64,000 nt of DNA from Bacteroidia bacterium (GTDB lineage Bacteria > Bacteroidota > Bacteroidia > Chitinophagales > Chitinophagaceae). The notes beneath the pieces are model-generated. The model had not been told where the DNA came from. It saw nothing but the letters and a program-made list of their open reading frames with translations, and made no database searches. A program made the position numbers and the translations under genes. Shown here piece after piece: positions 10,095-18,637 of the stretch. Position 1 is the stretch's first letter. The number at the start of each line of letters is the position of its first letter. The stretch spans positions 55,315-119,314 of the forward strand of contig JAUICZ010000005.1 of the NCBI GenBank assembly GCA_030429205.1, given 5' to 3'.

Positions 10095-10114
10095 GTTTAG
10101 TTTTTTAGATAGTA

Positions 10115-10156
10115 CATAAAGTAAAAGCCCCGCAATTGCGGGGCTTTTACTTTATG
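10115..10156. terminator. 42-bp perfectly palindromic terminator
   Basis: The two arms are fully self-complementary around the centre CGCAATTGCG; the core is AAAAGCCCCG / CGGGGCTTTT. It lies 20 nt after the MbnP-like stop and would work on both strands. Confidence 0.9.
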
Positions 10157-10402
10157 AAGGGAACTTCCTTTCATTGTATGGTCAAATTGTATATGTAGAG
10201 AAGGTTTTAAATGGTATAGTAGCCTCTATATTAAATACCCCGGTTGGGTTGAATAGTATATAAATAACCCCAAAAGCTATCGAAAAGGAGCTTTGTAAAG
10301 AGGTTACATTTGAATACCAAAAGATGTTTCATATTGTGACATGGCTGAAAGAGAAAACATATTGTACACATAATCCAAATAAAGTAGTAGGAACGTAACA
10401 TG
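10157..10402. other. Gene-poor island between two terminators
   Basis: This stretch, together with the terminators, makes up the 365-bp gap between the MbnP-like and peroxidase genes. No gene of normal size is visible. On the plus strand a 44-codon open frame (10264-10395, stop TAA at 10396) reads like protein (for example KAIEKELCKEV and HIVTWLKEKTYC), but its only ATG is at 10324, giving 24 residues. It could be a decayed gene end or a tiny gene. An 83-codon minus-strand frame here begins inside the peroxidase gene and looks like chance. Confidence 0.35.
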
Positions 10403-10436
10403 TTAAAAGCCCTCCGCATATGCGGAGGGCTTTTAA
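10403..10436. terminator. Bidirectional palindromic terminator
   Basis: The stem TTAAAAGCCCTCCGC/GCGGAGGGCTTTTAA is an uninterrupted palindrome 24 nt beyond the stop of the minus-strand peroxidase gene. It has T-runs on both sides. Confidence 0.88.
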
Positions 10437-10459
10437 TTATATATACAAGTTTAATAAAC

Positions 10460-11539
10460 TTATTGTCTGTACTTAGGGTCATTGATCATTACAGAGTCAG
10501 TAAGTGTTTTTAAATACGCGATTAATTGTTGTTTCTTTTTCTCTGTCAGATTCAACCCATTAATTTTATCTGGTTTAGTCATAAGAGGGTCTATGTTACT
10601 TACCATATTAACGCCATGGTCATAGAAGTTTACAACCTCTTCAAGTGTGGTAAACCTACCATCGTGCATAAAGTGTGTTCTAAGTGCAACATTCCTCAAG
10701 TTTGGCGTTCTGAATTTACCTAAATCCTTGGGGTCTTTAGTGATGTTATATAAACCCTTATCCATTTCCTTGTTGTATACACTATCCAGTCCGTTATTAT
10801 GCATCAGGTTGTCTGTAGTAATAATATTCACATGACAGTGGAAGCAGTCGGCACCACCTTTCTCTACTTCTGAGAAAAATATGAGACGTCCGGCTTCTTC
10901 GTCAGCAGTCAAAGTACCTTGACCTTTAATATAGGCTTCATCTCTGTTGTCTTTAGATACTAGGTAGCGCATATATTGTGCTAATGGCAAAGCCATATTC
11001 TCTGCAGTAATCTCATCTACATCGTAGTACTGTTTGAACATGATCTTGTACTCATCAATAGCATTGATCTTAGCTATATCTGTTTTAAAGCGTATTGTTA
11101 TCTCCGATAGCATTACGTCTTCAAGAGTGCCGGTTATTCTACCATTCCAGAAAAACGTGTTGTACCATGCCAGGTTTATAAGTGGTAATGAAGTTAAACC
11201 GTTGTCAGGAGGGTTAGGAGAAACACCATTTTTAGAAAAACCGTATTGTGGTTCATGACAACCAGCACAATTACTACCATCGTTAGACAATCTGGTATCG
11301 AAAAACAGCTTTTTACCAAGCTCAATTCGTTCTACATACATTTTGTTGTTATCGGGTATAACTGCTTTAGGGTAAAATGTTGGGTGGGGCAAATCATATG
11401 CCGTCATTTCTACAGGCTCAATACCACCGTTGTTATTACCATCGTCGGGGTTGTTATTGCTCGGCTTTTTACAGGACTCAACTGCTGTAAAAATGACAGC
11501 AGATAAAAGTAGTATTAATGAAAGCTGTCTTTTTTTCAT
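10460..11539 (-). CDS. Di-haem cytochrome c peroxidase / MbnH-like lipoprotein
   Basis: A 359-residue periplasmic or outer-membrane-anchored c-type cytochrome. The leader ends AVESC, with lipidated Cys23 and an Asn- and Gly-rich linker. Two haem sites are seen: CAGCH at 91-95 and CFHCH at 232-236. The C-terminal FRTPNLRNVALRTHFMHDGR is cut here to FRTPNLRNVAL (276-286) plus MHDGRFTTLEEVV (291-303), the hallmark of the bacterial di-haem peroxidase/MauG superfamily. It may reduce peroxide or, given the convergent MbnP-like gene, oxidise a Trp in that partner as MbnH does. The reaction is inference; the family is secure. Confidence 0.92.
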   Translation of the reverse strand: MKKRQLSLILLLSAVIFTAVESCKKPSNNNPDDGNNNGGIEPVEMTAYDLPHPTFYPKAVIPDNNKMYVERIELGKKLFFDTRLSNDGSNCAGCHEPQYGFSKNGVSPNPPDNGLTSLPLINLAWYNTFFWNGRITGTLEDVMLSEITIRFKTDIAKINAIDEYKIMFKQYYDVDEITAENMALPLAQYMRYLVSKDNRDEAYIKGQGTLTADEEAGRLIFFSEVEKGGADCFHCHVNIITTDNLMHNNGLDSVYNKEMDKGLYNITKDPKDLGKFRTPNLRNVALRTHFMHDGRFTTLEEVVNFYDHGVNMVSNIDPLMTKPDKINGLNLTEKKKQQLIAYLKTLTDSVMINDPKYRQ

Positions 11540-11653
11540 AATGCATTATTTGTTATAAAACTAACTAATTATCATGGTTTTGAACATGATATATGTCATA
11601 TAAAATATAACGTTTTCTATTTTGTTTAAGTGTTACTTGGGTTACATACAATA

Positions 11654-11681
11654 AAAAAAGCCGCATTTTTGCGACTTTTTT
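11654..11681 (-). terminator. recQ terminator
   Basis: Hairpin with A-rich and T-rich arms around CGC/GCG and one mismatch, 18 nt beyond the recQ stop on the minus strand. Confidence 0.7.
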
Positions 11682-11699
11682 AACTCTTAGTTAGTGTTG

Positions 11700-13925
11700 T
11701 TAATTGGCATATTCACTCATGAACTTGATGCGCATCATTTGTAAGGTCTCAAATGATATATCACTGTCATGAAACTCTTCATAAGCTTCTTCAATATTAT
11801 CGTCATCACTATTTCTGAAGTAGTCAAAGATGTCTTCCTGCTCTTCTTCGTCAAGCTCTTGCTCCAGACAATAGTCCAGGTTTAGTTTAGTTCCACTGGC
11901 CACAATAGTATCCATCTCTGTTAACAATTCTTGCAGACTTAAACCTTTGTTTTTTGCAATGGTTTCCAGAGGTATTTTTTTATCAATATTTAGGATGATG
12001 TAAACCTTGTTTCCACTTTTATTCAAAACGCTCTTCATCACAAAGTCATCCGGCTTCTCTATATCATTATCTTCTACATATTGTTCTATAAGCTTTACGA
12101 ACTTTCTGCCATACTTCATAGCTTTACCCTTACTTACACCTTGGATTTTTTCAAGTTGCTCCAGTGTAGTAGGGTAGTTGGTTGCCATATCTTTCAAAGA
12201 GTTCTCTAAGAAGATGACAAAAGGCGGCATGCCTTTTTCCTTAGCAACCTGTTTGCGAAGTGCTTTTAGCATTTCAAAAAGCTGCGGGTCAGTAGTGCCT
12301 CCGTTGGTATTACCTTGTGGCTCGTCATCTGTTTCGTCAGTTTCCTGAAATTCATGGTTAAGAGATACCATGATAGAAAATGGCTTTTTGAGGAATTTTC
12401 TTCCCTTTGCAGTTATTTTCAGCAATCCATATTCTTCAATATCTTTCCTTACCAACCCTTCCAGCATCATTTGTCTGATGAGCGAATGCCAAAAGTTATC
12501 CTCCATCTTCATGATCTTTCCACTGCCGAAAGAGCTGAGTTTCTCATGCCTGAATGTTTTTATCTGAGGGCTGTTTTTTCCTAGAATAACGTCTACTACA
12601 TAGTTAATATTGAAACGCTCGTCCAACTGGTTAATAGCATCTAAAACAATCTTAGAGCTATCTTTTACTTCTAATTTCTCTTTTGGATTTAAACAATTGT
12701 CACATTGGCCGCAGTTGTCTTGCTTTAATTCCTCTCCAAAATAGTGTAGTAACAGTTTTCGACGGCAAACACTACTTTCTGCATATGCTACTGTTTCAGC
12801 TATAAGCTGTGCTCCCATTTCGCGTTCGCTCAGAGGTTTGTCGCGCATCAGGTGCTCCAGCTTTTGAACATCCTTTAAAGAGTAGTAAAGTATACATTTC
12901 CCTTCCAGCCCGTCACGACCGGCACGCCCCGTCTCTTGATAATAGTTTTCCAACGACTTAGGAATGTTATAGTGTATCACAAAACGCACATCGGGTTTGT
13001 CTATTCCCATTCCAAATGCGATGGTGGCAACAATAACATCAACCTCTTCCATCAAAAACTGGTCTTGACGTTTGGCTCTTAATGATGTTTCCAGCCCCGC
13101 ATGATAAGCAACGGCAGATATATTGTTGGCTTGTAGTGTATCGGCTAACTCTTCAGTTGTTTTTCTGTTGAGTGTATATATGATGCCGCTTTTGCCTTTG
13201 TTTTGAGTAATGAATTTGACGATGTCTTTCAGATTCTGGCTTTTAGTGCCTTTTGCTCTGATCTCGTAATAGAGGTTAGGTCTGTTAAAAGACGCTACGA
13301 ATACATTGGGTTCTCTTAATCCAAGGTTCTTTACGATATCGTCTTGAACTTTTGGAGTGGCAGTAGCTGTTAATGCTATGATCGGAAGGCTGTCATTTAT
13401 CTGATCTATCATGTCGCGCAACTTCCGGTACTCAGGCCTGAAATCGTGCCCCCATTCAGATATACAGTGGGCTTCATCCACCGCAATGAAAGAGATGTTT
13501 ATATCTGAGAAGAAAGAGATATTTTCTTCTTTAGTAAGTGTTTCCGGCGCTACATACAGAAGCTTGGTGTCACCACTCAGCAGGTCTGATTTAACTTTTT
13601 TCTGTTGTGTTTTGCTAAGTGTAGAGTTTAAGAAGTGTGCAATATTATCTTTATCGCTATAACCTCTTACGAGATCTACCTGATTCTTCATTAAAGCAAT
13701 TAATGGCGAAACGACAATTGCCACGCCCTCGCTCATTAATGCCGGTAGCTGATAACACAAAGATTTACCACCACCTGTAGGCATGATGACAAATGTATCC
13801 TTACGGGATAAGATACTGGTAATGATCTTCTCCTGTTCTCCTTTAAACTTCTCAAAACCAAAATATTGCTGTAGAGCGGCTTTAAGCTCTTTTTTTGATA
13901 TTGAGGTAGCAGTAGCTGCAGCCAT
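11700..13925 (-). CDS. recQ: ATP-dependent DNA helicase RecQ
   Basis: A 3'-5' DNA helicase of recombination and repair, 741 residues. Walker A TGGGKS is at 50-55 and the DEAH box (150-153) lies in AVDEAHCISEWGHDFRPEY. Motif VI contains QETGRAGRDG. The RQC zinc site is seen as CRRKLLLHYFGE...CGQCDNC. A winged helix follows, and an HRDC domain with PPFVIFLENSLKDMA and LEQLEKIQGVSKGKAMKYG at about 560-640. A further acidic tail of about 100 residues (EEEQEDIFDYF) is longer than in E. coli RecQ, as is usual in Bacteroidota. It stands alone on the minus strand, 179 nt from folK. Confidence 0.97.
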   Translation of the reverse strand: MAAATATSISKKELKAALQQYFGFEKFKGEQEKIITSILSRKDTFVIMPTGGGKSLCYQLPALMSEGVAIVVSPLIALMKNQVDLVRGYSDKDNIAHFLNSTLSKTQQKKVKSDLLSGDTKLLYVAPETLTKEENISFFSDINISFIAVDEAHCISEWGHDFRPEYRKLRDMIDQINDSLPIIALTATATPKVQDDIVKNLGLREPNVFVASFNRPNLYYEIRAKGTKSQNLKDIVKFITQNKGKSGIIYTLNRKTTEELADTLQANNISAVAYHAGLETSLRAKRQDQFLMEEVDVIVATIAFGMGIDKPDVRFVIHYNIPKSLENYYQETGRAGRDGLEGKCILYYSLKDVQKLEHLMRDKPLSEREMGAQLIAETVAYAESSVCRRKLLLHYFGEELKQDNCGQCDNCLNPKEKLEVKDSSKIVLDAINQLDERFNINYVVDVILGKNSPQIKTFRHEKLSSFGSGKIMKMEDNFWHSLIRQMMLEGLVRKDIEEYGLLKITAKGRKFLKKPFSIMVSLNHEFQETDETDDEPQGNTNGGTTDPQLFEMLKALRKQVAKEKGMPPFVIFLENSLKDMATNYPTTLEQLEKIQGVSKGKAMKYGRKFVKLIEQYVEDNDIEKPDDFVMKSVLNKSGNKVYIILNIDKKIPLETIAKNKGLSLQELLTEMDTIVASGTKLNLDYCLEQELDEEEQEDIFDYFRNSDDDNIEEAYEEFHDSDISFETLQMMRIKFMSEYAN

Positions 13926-14104
13926 ATGTCTTTTTTTTACGCTTAGTAGACGTTATATCATCCGCAATGCTAATATATGTGCCTTTTTGGTGGGCTGGTT
14001 TAAAATAAAGTTGCGCGAATTTACAACTAACAAATTAAAAAAAATGCAGCTAACATGCAATGTTTTCATAAAATATATATAAGCGAAATGTTTATTTGTT
14101 GCTG

Positions 14105-14599
14105 CTAGAATTGAGATCCCGAAAAAAGATTTGCAGAAAGACTATCAGGACACATTTTCAATAGTTCTGATACAGAAAGGTCTAGTTTTGGATGCGTATA
14201 CAGTGGGGCCAATTCATTGAGTGGTACGAGTGCAAATCGACGGTTTTGTATTTCAGGATGAGGTATTGATAACCCAGGGGTATTTATTATTTCGTTATTA
14301 TAAAAAAGCAGGTCTATATCCAGTGTTCGCTGTCCCCATTTTACGGTTCTTTGCCTACCGGCTTTTTGTTCTATATCGTTAGTTTGTTTCAGCAGGCCTG
14401 TTGGGGATAGGTCTGTCTCTAATTTTACTGCCATATTTAAAAAGTCTGGCTGATCTTCAATACCCCAGGCCGCAGTCTCATAAATATTAGATTTTGCGGA
14501 TATGTTGCCGCAATAGAGGTCTAATTGCTCAACAGCAAATTGCAGCCAGTTGATGCGGTTTCCTTCGTTAGTGCCTAATAGTAAATAAACGGTATTCAA
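14105..14599 (-). CDS. folK: HPPK, 6-hydroxymethyl-7,8-dihydropterin pyrophosphokinase
   Basis: Transfers pyrophosphate from ATP to 6-hydroxymethyl-7,8-dihydropterin in folate synthesis. The 164 residues show LLLGTNEGNR at the N-terminus, then RTLDIDLLFY, whose Asp94 and Asp96 bind magnesium, and HPEIQNRRFALVPL from residue 114. The length and motifs fit a stand-alone FolK. It is the last gene of a three-gene minus-strand operon, 5 nt after the methyltransferase. No folB or folP is adjacent. Confidence 0.96.
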   Translation of the reverse strand: MNTVYLLLGTNEGNRINWLQFAVEQLDLYCGNISAKSNIYETAAWGIEDQPDFLNMAVKLETDLSPTGLLKQTNDIEQKAGRQRTVKWGQRTLDIDLLFYNNEIINTPGLSIPHPEIQNRRFALVPLNELAPLYTHPKLDLSVSELLKMCPDSLSANLFSGSQF

Positions 14600-14604
14600 T
14601 ACTC

Positions 14605-15393
14605 TTATTTTTCAACTATGTAGAATAAGTAATCTCCAAGATCATTCTCATATTTATCCATAATAGAAGTGATATGCCCTGAATTAATATCTTCTTCCAG
14701 TTTTTTTAAACCAAGGTCTACTTCGTCCTGAATAGAATAAATTCTAAAGCTAGATGCGCCGCTTCTTACTTCCGGTAGTAAATACTGCTCCGGATGATAT
14801 TTGTTTGAGTAAAGAAATTGATCTTGCAGATCTTCAGGAACAAAGTACTTTTCTGTTTCGATGTTGTCGAAGCCCGCATTTTGGAAAAACTGCTTCATGA
14901 ACTTTTCGTTAGGAATCACTTCAGAAGAGATACGTATCATCTCAGGAAAATAGTGATGTAACCAATATCCGTATAGTTGTTGCGGCGTGAAGCTGAAGAA
15001 AACAAACCTACCACCGGGTTTTAGTACACGAAAAATCTCATTTATGCCTTTTTGAATATTATCCCAATGGTGCAAGGTGAAATTGGCCATGCCTCCATTG
15101 AATGTAGCATCATCAAATGGAAGGTTTTCAGCTTTAGCCTGTACTATGCTTTTATCAGGATTATTTAGTTGGGCTTCATCCAGCATAACTTCCGATGGGT
15201 CTGCACCAACAAATGATACACCCATGTCTGATAACGCTTTTAAGTAATTACCGGTACCGCAACCAAGGTCTAAGTACAAGCCGTCATCTTTAGGTTGTAA
15301 TAGTTGATGAAGAGTCTCTGCTATTTTCGGGTCGGCTTTACGCGTGTTGTTATATCCTTTGCCTATTTCGTTGTATACAGGACTATTCATCAT
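14605..15393 (-). CDS. Class I SAM-dependent methyltransferase
   Basis: A 262-residue cytoplasmic methyltransferase. Motif I YLDLGCGTGNYL is at about 40-51, the acidic ribose-binding residue lies in VGADPSEVML, and NFTLHHW plus FRVLKPGGRFVFFSF are post-I/III motifs of the Methyltransf_11/UbiE-like group. The acceptor is unknown. The start overlaps the 3' end of the upstream gene by 11 nt, suggesting translational coupling, and folK follows after 5 nt. Confidence 0.9.
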   Translation of the reverse strand: MMNSPVYNEIGKGYNNTRKADPKIAETLHQLLQPKDDGLYLDLGCGTGNYLKALSDMGVSFVGADPSEVMLDEAQLNNPDKSIVQAKAENLPFDDATFNGGMANFTLHHWDNIQKGINEIFRVLKPGGRFVFFSFTPQQLYGYWLHHYFPEMIRISSEVIPNEKFMKQFFQNAGFDNIETEKYFVPEDLQDQFLYSNKYHPEQYLLPEVRSGASSFRIYSIQDEVDLGLKKLEEDINSGHITSIMDKYENDLGDYLFYIVEK

Positions 15394-15964
15394 TTTGAGG
15401 TTCTTTATCTACCATTGTAAATATTTTCAGCAGCTTCTTTTCTCCTGCTTTAGTAAATATTTGTAACAGGTTGTCATAATTGATGTTCTTCCCTTTCTCT
15501 CCAGCATGCAGAAATTTTGCGAGTGATATTTGCTCCTCTTTCTTTAGCTCTCGTACTATGTCTACAAATAGTTGCGGGTTTTTACCTGTAATGTAATAGA
15601 TGGTTTTCTGCAATTCGTTTACGGGGCCCAGGCTCCAAGTGTTGAGGTCTTTACCAATTTTTATGCTCTTAGGCAACACGCTATCCGGGTAGTCGTAACC
15701 GAGTTTTCTGAAGGTTTTTATATAATCTACACCTTTCTCGCTCAGCTCATAGCCTGTATGAGCATTGAATATGTTTATGAAATCAACCTTATTATCAGGG
15801 AATATTTGGATGTACTTGATCTGAAGTATGGCAGCATGGGGAACTTTTTTCAACTCCTTGTAAGCATGCTGTACCCTAAATGCATATTCTGATAGCTTTT
15901 CCTGGCCCAATACCACTTGTGTGGAAAAAAACAGTATGAGGTATATTTTAATAATGAACTTCAT
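15383..15964 (-). CDS. Secreted protein of unknown function
   Basis: I do not recognise this family. The chosen ATG (15964) gives 193 residues starting with a clean signal peptide (MKFIIKIYLILFFSTQVVLG-Q); an upstream ATG would add 16 residues in front of it and is unlikely. The mature part is mixed alpha/beta and Lys-rich, with YIQIFPDNKVDFINIF and a helical C-terminal half (IVRELKKEEQISLAKFL). No cysteines or known motifs are seen after the leader. It overlaps the methyltransferase start by 11 nt and is first in the operon. Confidence 0.7.
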   Translation of the reverse strand: MKFIIKIYLILFFSTQVVLGQEKLSEYAFRVQHAYKELKKVPHAAILQIKYIQIFPDNKVDFINIFNAHTGYELSEKGVDYIKTFRKLGYDYPDSVLPKSIKIGKDLNTWSLGPVNELQKTIYYITGKNPQLFVDIVRELKKEEQISLAKFLHAGEKGKNINYDNLLQIFTKAGEKKLLKIFTMVDKEPQNDE

Positions 15965-16046
15965 ATAATACGGTAAAGTTATGCTAAAACAACAAATACC
16001 TATAATAATCACCCGTACCGAAATTCATAGTTCCGAATGAGCCATG

Positions 16047-16054
16047 TATATTTG
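16047..16054 (+). promoter_or_regulatory. Candidate -7 box of sppA (TATATTTG)
   Basis: TATATTTG matches TAnnTTTG exactly and lies 24 nt before the sppA ATG. No TTG was found 19 bp upstream, so only the -7 element is claimed. Confidence 0.5.
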
Positions 16055-16078
16055 TACTCTTAATATTCACTAAGAATT

Positions 16079-17866
16079 ATGAAGCAGTTTTTTAAGATGT
16101 TTTTTGCCTCTATGCTGGCAATTATTGTTACCAGTATATTAGGTATTGTATTGTTTTTTATTGTGATAGCCGGAATTATAGCCAGCAGTATGTCAGAACT
16201 TAAATCAGATTCCTCAAAGCTGATTGTAAAAGACAACAGTGTTTTGTTGATTGACATGCAAAACCTGATAAGGGAGCAAACTGTTGATAATTCTTTCCCG
16301 TTCTTTGGTACACAAGAGGGGGCTGGTTTGTACGATGTTGTAAAGAGTATTGAAAAAGCTAAAACCGACGATAAGATCAAAGGGATTATCATAAAGCTCA
16401 ATCCTACTCCTAATGGTATGGCTACTTTGCAACAAGTACGCAACTCTATTAAAGACTTTAAAAGTAGCAACAAGTTTGTGTATGCCTATGGAGAGTATAT
16501 ACCTCAGAAAGCATACTACGTTGCCACAGCGGCTGATTCAATTTACTTAAATCCTGTTGGTGATATTGAGTTAAAAGGTTTTGCATCGATACTAACTTTC
16601 TTAAAAGGAAGTTTAGATAAGCTAGAAGTAGAACCTGAGATATTTTATGCGGGTAAGTTTAAAAGTGCTACAGAGCCTTTTAGAAGAACTGAAATGAGTG
16701 AAGAGAACAGAAAGCAGGTAGCGGAGTTTCAACAAGATTTTTGGAACGAGTTTATTATGGCTGTTGCTGAACATACAGGTAGCGACCCCTCTTATGTTAC
16801 ATCATTGGCACAAAGCGGTGCTATTGAGTTTCCGCAAGATGCTTTGGATAATCATTTAGTAGATGGTTTGTGGTATTCAGATCAAGTAAACGATTTGATC
16901 AGAAAGCAAATCGGTGTGGATGATAATGATGATTGGAGTTTGGTTGCAATAAACGATTACGCTAAAAAACAACGCAACACTTCTTCAGCAACAAATAAAG
17001 TAGCTGTACTCTATGCAGAGGGAGCTATTGTTAGTGGGAAAGCTGATGACGATGATTTTCAAGTAGCTTCTCAAACAATGGTGCAGACCATCCGTAAGAT
17101 CCGCAAAGACGACAATATTAAGGCTGTTGTTATGCGCGTTAATTCTCCCGGTGGTAGTGCGCTGGCGTCAGAAGTTATTTTAAGAGAACTGCAATTGTTG
17201 CAAAAAGAGAAAAACTTAGTGGTGTCTATGGGTGATGTTGCTGCTTCGGGTGGATATTACATCTCGTGTTATGCAGACAGTATTTTTGTTATGCCAAATA
17301 CCATCACCGGTAGTATTGGTGTATACTCTATGTTATTTAACGTAGAGAAAATGATGAATAATAAATTAGGTGTAACATTCGATGGTGTAAAGAATGCTCC
17401 CTATGCAGATTTTCCTTCAGGCATAAGACCTTTGACAAGTTCAGAAAAGCAAAAAATGCAAAAGTCCGTTGATCATATATATAACATCTTTAAGAACCAT
17501 GTTGCGAAAGGAAGAAAAATGGATTTGAGTGCTGTTGATGCTATAGCACAGGGTAGAGTATGGTCTGGTACCGACGCTATAGAAAATGGCCTGGCAGATG
17601 CTTACGGAGATTTAAACAGATCTATAGAAAGTGCTGCTAGCTTAGCAGGTGTAGAAGAATATAAAGTAGTAAGGTATCCTGAATCAATAGATCAGTTTGA
17701 AAGAATGATAAGTAGAATGAAAGGTTCAGAAGTATCTGCATCGGTGAAGAAGGAGATACAAAAATCAATAGAGCAAGACTATCCTTTCATGAAGCAACTA
17801 AGAATTTTAAAACGAATGAATGGACAAACAATGGCACTAATGCCATTTGATATATCTGTTAAGTAA
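16079..17866 (+). CDS. sppA: Signal peptide peptidase SppA, 67 kDa type
   Basis: A membrane-bound serine protease that degrades cleaved signal peptides. The 595 residues form the two-domain (duplicated S49) long type. One N-terminal membrane helix spans about 10-35. The catalytic Lys195 lies in AGKFKSATEPF of the first half. The nucleophile Ser390 lies in GDVAASGGYYIS of the second half, which also has VNSPGGSALAS. The dyad is intact. The protein projects into the periplasm. A terminator follows 17 nt after the stop, so the gene is monocistronic. Confidence 0.97.
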   Translation: MKQFFKMFFASMLAIIVTSILGIVLFFIVIAGIIASSMSELKSDSSKLIVKDNSVLLIDMQNLIREQTVDNSFPFFGTQEGAGLYDVVKSIEKAKTDDKIKGIIIKLNPTPNGMATLQQVRNSIKDFKSSNKFVYAYGEYIPQKAYYVATAADSIYLNPVGDIELKGFASILTFLKGSLDKLEVEPEIFYAGKFKSATEPFRRTEMSEENRKQVAEFQQDFWNEFIMAVAEHTGSDPSYVTSLAQSGAIEFPQDALDNHLVDGLWYSDQVNDLIRKQIGVDDNDDWSLVAINDYAKKQRNTSSATNKVAVLYAEGAIVSGKADDDDFQVASQTMVQTIRKIRKDDNIKAVVMRVNSPGGSALASEVILRELQLLQKEKNLVVSMGDVAASGGYYISCYADSIFVMPNTITGSIGVYSMLFNVEKMMNNKLGVTFDGVKNAPYADFPSGIRPLTSSEKQKMQKSVDHIYNIFKNHVAKGRKMDLSAVDAIAQGRVWSGTDAIENGLADAYGDLNRSIESAASLAGVEEYKVVRYPESIDQFERMISRMKGSEVSASVKKEIQKSIEQDYPFMKQLRILKRMNGQTMALMPFDISVK

Positions 17867-17883
17867 AAGAAGAATTATTCTAT

Positions 17884-17911
17884 AAAAGCCCGCAATTTTT
17901 TGTGGGCTTTT
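17884..17911 (+). terminator. sppA terminator
   Basis: AAAAGCCCGCA pairs with TGTGGGCTTTT (one G-T pair) around a T-rich loop and is followed by a T-run. Confidence 0.9.
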
Positions 17912-17985
17912 TTGTTTTCTGAAATCTAAACAAACTAACCTGACGTATATGATACCGTAACAAAGTTTAAACAAAAAACAATTTT

Positions 17986-18555
17986 ATGAAAAAGGTATTA
18001 TCAGTAGCCTTAATGGCAATCGTATGTTCAATGGGAGTTTATTCGCTAAATGCAAAAGGTGGTGGTAAAGAAAAGACGGTAATGGTAGGTGGCGCAGCAA
18101 TGTACTCCACTAAGAATATTGTAGAGAACGCTGTAAACTCAAAAGATCATACAACATTAGTCGCTGCGGTTAAAGCAGCGGGTTTGGTTGAAACTTTACA
18201 GAGTGATGGTCCATTTACCGTGTTTGCACCCGTAAACAGTGCATTTGAACAACTGCCTGAGGGAACGGTAGAAAACCTATTAAAGCCTGAAAATAAAAAA
18301 CAGTTACAAGCTGTGCTTACATATCATGTAGTAGCAGGTAAGTGGAATGCAAAGGATGCGCAGAAGCTCATCAAAAAAGGCCATGGTAAAGCAGTGGTAA
18401 AGACTGTACAGGGAGGGAAGCTGACTTTAATGACTTCTGACGATGGTAATGTTTGGGTAATGGATACAAATGGTGGTAAGGCAATGGTAACTATTGCTGA
18501 TGTGAACCAGAAAAATGGTGTAATACACGTAATTGATAAGGTATTATTACCATAA
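17986..18555 (+). CDS. Secreted fasciclin (FAS1) domain protein
   Basis: A 189-residue protein with a signal peptide (1-24) and a single FAS1 domain at about 45-189. The H1 motif FTVFAPVNSAFEQLP and the terminal H2-type GVIHVIDKVLLP are clear, as is YHVVAGKW in between. FAS1 domains mediate adhesion or ligand binding at the surface or in the periplasm; the partner is unknown. Flanking terminators on both sides make it monocistronic. Confidence 0.94.
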   Translation: MKKVLSVALMAIVCSMGVYSLNAKGGGKEKTVMVGGAAMYSTKNIVENAVNSKDHTTLVAAVKAAGLVETLQSDGPFTVFAPVNSAFEQLPEGTVENLLKPENKKQLQAVLTYHVVAGKWNAKDAQKLIKKGHGKAVVKTVQGGKLTLMTSDDGNVWVMDTNGGKAMVTIADVNQKNGVIHVIDKVLLP

Positions 18556-18559
18556 TATC

Positions 18560-18590
18560 TTTGCAGATAATATTTCTAAGCATAGCTTTG
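18560..18590 (+). promoter_or_regulatory. Complete promoter of sdaA (TTTG-N19-TAGCTTTG)
   Basis: TTTG at 18560-18563, exactly 19 bases, then TAGCTTTG at 18583-18590 match the Bacteroidota sigma-70 (sigma ABfr) consensus. Transcription should begin a few bases later, that is at the left arm of the hairpin 18592-18624. Confidence 0.7.
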
Positions 18591-18591
18591 C

Positions 18592-18624
18592 ACAAAATAT
18601 CAGGGATACTCCCTGATATTTTGT
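18592..18624 (+). terminator. Hairpin: fasciclin terminator and sdaA leader
   Basis: A 15-bp perfect stem, ACAAAATATCAGGGA / TCCCTGATATTTTGT, with the 3-nt loop TAC. It lies 36 nt past the fasciclin stop and 13 nt before the sdaA start, so it terminates the upstream gene and sits in the 5' region of the downstream one. Confidence 0.85.
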
Positions 18625-18637
18625 TAAATAAGCTATT

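Noticed and set aside
10231..10482. 83-codon minus-strand frame between the MbnP-like and peroxidase genes
   Set aside because: It starts inside the peroxidase gene, crosses both the terminator and the non-coding island, and has no protein-like composition.
16060..16473. 137-codon minus-strand frame over the start of sppA
   Set aside because: Shadow of the hydrophobic N-terminus of SppA on the other strand.
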